Below, piece after piece: positions 20,856-22,325 of a DNA stretch of 22,325 bases; positions within the stretch are counted from its first letter, which is position 1; each line of letters begins with the position of its first letter. This DNA comes from a virus. The stretch is from IMG/VR virus record IMGVR_UViG_3300013004_000207, positions 1 through 22,325 of that record, one strand, 5' to 3'. The position numbers and the translations under genes are program-made. The notes below the pieces were generated by a model, which worked only from the letters and a program-made list of their open reading frames with translations, did not search any database and was not told the DNA's origin.

Positions 20856-21323
20856 TTAGAAATCTTTATTAACGCCAATATTGAAACTCTGTGCTCGATC
20901 GTAACCTAAACCACTCTGAAAGCAATAACTCAAACTAAGCGAATAATCATTTTTAAGAAAGATGCTGGTATTGAAATCATATTCAAACAGCAATTCTTTA
21001 TATGTGTAAAAATAATTTACCCCACCACTCATTGAAAATGCATAATAATCATTTGATAGCAATGGATATGTAATTTTTACTCCGTTATATTCAGATCCTT
21101 TAAGCAAAGACCAATATCCAAAATTTACGCCTACTGACATTCCTGATTTAAAGTATCGACCATACTCAATCGAAGCTCCTAATAATTGTTTCCAATCTTT
21201 CATTGGAGAATTAAAGAATGCACCAGTACCAATGCATATGTAATTGTGATTCTGAATAGTGTCCTGAGCAATACTGTTTGTAGTTAGTATAATTGCTAAT
21301 GTTGCTAATAGTATCTTGATCAT
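20856..21323 (-). CDS. Exported outer-membrane beta-barrel-like protein
   Basis: 155 aa. Residues 1-19 are a Sec signal peptide (MIKILLATLAIILTTNSIA, then QD). The rest consists of short alternating hydrophobic/polar strands with many Tyr, Phe, Gly and Ser (SIEYGRYFKSGMSVGVNFGY, YYAFSMSGGVNYFY, LFEYDFNTSIFL, LGYDRAQSFNIGV) ending in Phe (NKDF), as in small outer-membrane barrels. A C-terminal Phe is a usual barrel-assembly signal. A phage barrel could alter receptor exposure or block superinfection. The start overlaps the upstream stop as ATGA. Confidence 0.75.
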   Translation of the reverse strand: MIKILLATLAIILTTNSIAQDTIQNHNYICIGTGAFFNSPMKDWKQLLGASIEYGRYFKSGMSVGVNFGYWSLLKGSEYNGVKITYPLLSNDYYAFSMSGGVNYFYTYKELLFEYDFNTSIFLKNDYSLSLSYCFQSGLGYDRAQSFNIGVNKDF

Positions 21324-22030
21324 TTTCTTGTTGTCCTAGTTGCTGGCTTCTTTGCAGCTGGTTTACGGGCTACTGGTTTTTTTGTTGTAGCTCTAGTTTT
21401 TCTAACTGGTTTAGCTGGAGTTTTATCTTTGAATATTTTTGGATATAAAATAGATCCTAACATGATAAATGCTAAAGAAATTGCCCCAATCATAAAATTG
21501 GAAAAGTTATTCAGTAAGTCAATCATTTTCATGGTTTCTGCCTGACCAACCTCTGTTTGTAAATCTAACAACCAATTGATATCATTCATTGTGGCATTCA
21601 TCTCAGCATTAAATGCATCAGATGTTATTATAGATTTAACTTTGTTTGTATCTGCAGATGTTAAAATGAAATCGATAGTTTTATCTAAGTCAGCCATTTC
21701 CGCATTAACTTTATCAACCATGTTGGCTTCTGATTCAACTAGATATGTGCTAGTGTATCGATTCCACAAAGTATCACGTTCTATGCGTTGTTCTAGAATA
21801 TATTCTCGTTGTTGTTGAATATTTCTGATATCAGTGTTAGATGTAGTTAGGGCATCTTGAACTGTTGTGCCAAAGTAATCAAAAATATGAGATAGCATAG
21901 GAGCTGGCTTCAATCTATCTTCTAAAATTGTAGTGGCTGATGTTGATATATTAGATTCAACATATTTTCCGAAACTGGCTACGACAATGATAATTCCTGT
22001 CAATATAACCATTAATGTTGTTTGTTTCAT
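21320..22030 (-). CDS. Two-helix membrane protein with basic C-terminal tail
   Basis: 236 aa. A first hydrophobic segment at about 5-20 (LMVILTGIIIVVASF) may be a signal anchor. Residues about 25-170 are helical and charged, likely extracytoplasmic (QQQREYILEQRIERD, VDKVNAEMADLDKTIDF). A second segment at about 176-197 (FMIGAISLAFIMLGSILY) precedes a cytoplasmic tail of about 35 residues made of Lys, Arg, Pro, Ala and Thr (KPVARKPAAKKPATRTTRK). This hairpin topology recalls chemoreceptor-like sensors or membrane-linked DNA-binding tails, with no family match. It overlaps both neighbours as ATGA. Lysis or membrane-tethering roles are possible. Confidence 0.75.
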   Translation of the reverse strand: MKQTTLMVILTGIIIVVASFGKYVESNISTSATTILEDRLKPAPMLSHIFDYFGTTVQDALTTSNTDIRNIQQQREYILEQRIERDTLWNRYTSTYLVESEANMVDKVNAEMADLDKTIDFILTSADTNKVKSIITSDAFNAEMNATMNDINWLLDLQTEVGQAETMKMIDLLNNFSNFMIGAISLAFIMLGSILYPKIFKDKTPAKPVRKTRATTKKPVARKPAAKKPATRTTRK

Positions 22031-22325
22031 TTAGTTTTTCTTGTCGTAGACCTTTTAATGGGTGCTTTTTTTGTTGATGATGTAATCTTGCCGGATTTAG
22101 CATTTGAAAGAAACTCTGCTGGATTCTCAGAAAATTTAGTTGATATTTTAATTATTCCTGATAAGATTTCCGGCGAATTTAATCCTACCAATCCGTATAC
22201 TAATGCTTTCCACATTGCTGCGATTGCAAATTGTTCTAATATAAACCACGCAATTAATGATGCAATCATTGCTGCAAACATATTATTTATGATTTGTGAT
22301 GTTGTTTTTTCTTCAGGGTTTTTAC
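22027..22325 (-). CDS. Membrane protein, possibly holin-like (5' end outside window)
   Basis: The frame is open from the right edge to the stop at 22027; an internal ATG at 22281 gives 84 aa, but the codons before it (PEEKTTSQIINN) also read as normal protein, so the gene probably starts beyond the window. Two hydrophobic stretches, MFAAMIASLIAWFILEQFAI and MWKALVYGLVGLNSPEILSG, are followed by KISTKF and a Lys/Thr-rich tail (STKKAPIKRSTTRKTK). Size and layout resemble small phage holins or other membrane proteins, without proof. The tail is like that of the next gene, which it overlaps as ATGA, so the two may act together. Confidence 0.65.
   Translation of the reverse strand, partial: KNPEEKTTSQIINNMFAAMIASLIAWFILEQFAIAAMWKALVYGLVGLNSPEILSGIIKISTKFSENPAEFLSNAKSGKITSSTKKAPIKRSTTRKTK

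Noticed and set aside
1-22325. tRNA genes or CRISPR arrays
   Set aside because: I saw no cloverleaf-like arms or CCA ends and no regularly spaced direct repeats; gaps between genes are all under 80 bases.

Overview
The window looks like part of a large, AT-rich, T4-like (myovirus-type) phage genome whose host is probably a marine Bacteroidota/Flavobacteriia bacterium. The evidence is: near-100% coding density with every gene on the minus strand; short overlaps such as ATGA and TAATG; a mix of nucleotide-metabolism, RNA-repair, chaperone and small unknown genes; free-standing HNH endonucleases; a block of proteins with T4-type capsid-targeting/prohead-protease leaders; and several secreted proteins in Bacteroidota style (T9SS-like tail, outer-membrane barrel). 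No capsid, terminase, tail or polymerase gene is in the window, so the phage assignment rests on this combination, and host and family are inferences.

Layout in window order (transcription runs right to left). 1-1522: a group of exported proteins (a truncated signal-peptide gene, a secreted protein, a small lipoprotein) and an HNH/NUMOD homing endonuclease next to thymidylate synthase (1538-2905). 2889-6987: an RNA-repair block with an Rnl5-type RNA ligase, a polynucleotide 5'-kinase and a 3'-phosphatase encoded as two adjacent genes, and a calcineurin-like phosphoesterase, mixed with small unknown genes. 6989-12782: a chaperone/ATPase block with full-length GroEL, an unknown protein, a CobT-like HEGSH/VWA protein and its MoxR/CobS-type AAA+ partner. 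12838-13914: a secreted protein with a T9SS-like C-terminal end. 13958-20456: a block in which five proteins start with a short leader ending in [IL]-x-E, like the T4 internal-protein targeting sequence; it includes a DUF5872-like protein and an HExxH metalloprotease, and is interspersed with an HNH protein, a ClpS homologue and a nucleotidyltransferase-SET fusion. 20469-22325: small membrane and outer-membrane proteins, two of them with very basic C-terminal tails.

Two promoter-like motif families recur. Seven sites read TT[T/G]GA[A/T], exactly 17 bases, then TAT[A/T/G]AT or TATATT, with TTC just upstream of the second box; they lie before the RNA ligase, the 63-aa gene, the 3'-phosphatase, the phosphoesterase, the MoxR ATPase, the 64-aa gene and the 116-aa membrane protein. 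A second motif, TATTTATTA, occurs five times, always between genes; in four cases it ends only 2-3 bases before an ATG (HNH, metalloprotease, 110-aa CTS protein, NTase-SET), and in the fifth it lies upstream of groEL with a normal leader and Shine-Dalgarno. It resembles a T4-late-type, -10-only promoter, and would give leaderless mRNAs at the four close sites.

Working model: the early/middle genes keep RNA and proteins functional during infection (RNA repair, GroEL, ClpS, MoxR-VWA). The 14-20 kb block supplies proteins that may be packaged in the head, trimmed by a prohead protease and delivered with the DNA. The secreted proteins act on or modify the host envelope.
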